This document shows, piece by piece, positions 62,906-64,000 of a DNA stretch of 64,000 bases. Within the stretch, counting starts at the first letter, position 1. Each line of letters opens with the position of its first letter. Position numbers and translations under genes: made by a program. Origin of the DNA: Ovis canadensis (lineage: Eukaryota; Chordata; Mammalia; Artiodactyla; Bovidae); NCBI RefSeq assembly GCF_042477335.2, contig NC_091245.1, forward strand, positions 113,370,501-113,434,500. Reading direction: 5' to 3'. Below the pieces are notes generated by a model. It ran no database searches and was not told the DNA's origin. It was given only the letters and a program-made list of their open reading frames with translations.

Positions 62906-64000
62906 ACATGGACATCACCAGATGGTCAATACTGAAATCAGATTGATTATATTCTTCGCAATTGAAGATTGAGAAACTCTATACAGTCAGCAGAAACAAG
63001 ACTGGGAAATGACTATGGCTCAGATCATGAACTCCTTATTGCAAAATTCAGACTTAAATTGAAGAAAACGGGGAAAACCACTAGACCATTCAGGTATGAC
63101 CTAAATCAAATCCTTTACAATTATACAGTTAAAGTGACAAATAGATTCAAGGGATTAGATCTGATAGACAGAGTGCCTGAAGAACTATGGATGGAGGTTC
63201 ATGACATTGTACAGGAGGCAGTGATCAAAACCATCCCCAAGAAAAAGACATGCAAAAAGGCAAAATGGTTGTCTGAGGAGGCCTTACAAATAGATGAGAA
63301 GGGAAGAGGAGCAAAAGGCAAAGGAGAAAAGGAAAGATACATCCATCTGAATGCAGAGTTCCAAAGACTAGCAGGGAGAGATAAGAAAGACTTTCTCAGT
63401 GATCAATGCAAAGAAATAGAGGAAAACAATAGAATGGGGAAGACTAGCGATCTCTTCAAGAAAATTAGAGATACCAAGGGAACATTTCATGCAAAGATGG
63501 GTACGATAAAGGACAGAAATGGTATGGACCTAACAGAAGCAGAAGATATTAAGAAGAGGTGGCAAGAATACACAGAAGAACTATACAAAAAAGATCAACA
63601 TGACCCAGATAACGACGATGGTGTGACCAGTACCAGACATCCTGGAGTGCAAAGTCAAGTGGACCTTAGGAAGCATCACTATGAACAAAGGTATGGAGGG
63701 GATGGAATTCCAGCTGAGCTATTTAAAATCCTGAAAGATGATGCTGTGAAAGTGCTGCACTCAATATGCCAGCAAATTTGGAAAACTCAGCAGTGGCCAC
63801 AGGAATGGAAAGGTCAGTTTTCCTTCCAATCCCAAAGAAGGCCAATGCCAAAGAATGTTCAAACTACCACACAATTGCACTCATCTCACATATTAGCAAT
63901 ATAATGCTCAAAATTCTCCAAGCAAGTCTTCAACAGTACATGAACTGAGAACTTTCAGATGTGAAAGCTGGATTTAGAAAAGGCAGAGGAACCAGAGATC
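62906..64000 (+). mobile_element. BovB LINE, forward, cut by the window end
   Basis: Forward BovB starts within the endonuclease C-terminus (acatggacatcaccagatgg) and runs off the window in the reverse-transcriptase domain (cagaggaaccagagatc). A 311-codon open stretch (62969-63904) covers the linker and early RT (SDHELLIAKFRLKL ... FRYDLNQILYNYT ... ICQQIWKTQQWPQ). It shifts frame near 63630-63690 and again before 63830, so it is not intact, but it is the best preserved BovB frame here. It is 5'-truncated, so autonomous activity is unlikely. Confidence 0.92.

Noticed and set aside
62969-63904. 311-codon frame as a host gene
   Set aside because: Its sequence is BovB ORF2, shared with many other copies in the window; it is annotated as a retrotransposon.

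Overview
The window is mammalian nuclear DNA from a ruminant. The repeats show this: BovB (RTE-type) LINE copies, dimeric Bov-A2 and tRNA-headed Bov-tA SINEs, and cetartiodactyl tRNA-derived SINEs of the 'ggacttccctggtgg' type, on a background of old mammalian L1, L2, MIR and LTR fragments. The species (cow, sheep, goat, deer or another) cannot be fixed by reading alone. There are no bacterial features, no CRISPR arrays and no tRNA or rRNA genes that I could see.

Two protein-coding genes are present, arranged convergently. SDHC (succinate dehydrogenase complex II, cytochrome b560 subunit) is complete on the + strand. Its six coding exons lie between 606 and 30673, all introns are GT-AG, and they join to a 169-codon reading frame with the heme and quinone residues intact. 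Its promoter, at about 490-605, has the look of a nuclear OXPHOS gene: CCAAT, E-box, GC box, two ETS cores and a YY1-like motif over the ATG. CFAP126 (Flattop, a motile-cilium and basal-body protein) is complete on the - strand. Its five coding exons lie between 37100 and 33889 and give a predicted 204 residues. Just upstream of its ATG are a perfect RFX X-box and a forkhead motif, the usual promoter signature of motile-cilium genes. The two stop codons are about 3.2 kb apart, tail to tail.

Layout: 1-605, SDHC upstream region with a Bov-A2; 606-31440, SDHC, whose introns carry SINEs, three BovB copies (one about 3 kb), L1 pieces, a compound CA minisatellite, a 45-bp tandem array and a processed COX6C pseudogene inserted in an old L1; 31440-33800, intergenic, with a Bov-tA and an LTR-like repeat; 33800-37150, CFAP126; 37150-64000, a gene-poor, retrotransposon-rich flank. 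That flank holds a BovB nested inside an opposite-strand BovB (40545-45220), a long old L1 invaded by a BovB (49375-53545), a BovB inversion composite (57281-58730), an orphan CpG island with a nearby AATAAA (about 61.3-61.95 kb), and a young-looking BovB running off the end.

I found no evidence for a new multi-gene system. The items most worth checking are the orphan CpG island, the predicted CFAP126 C-terminal tail and promoter, the COX6C retrocopy, and the BovB nesting and inversion structures.
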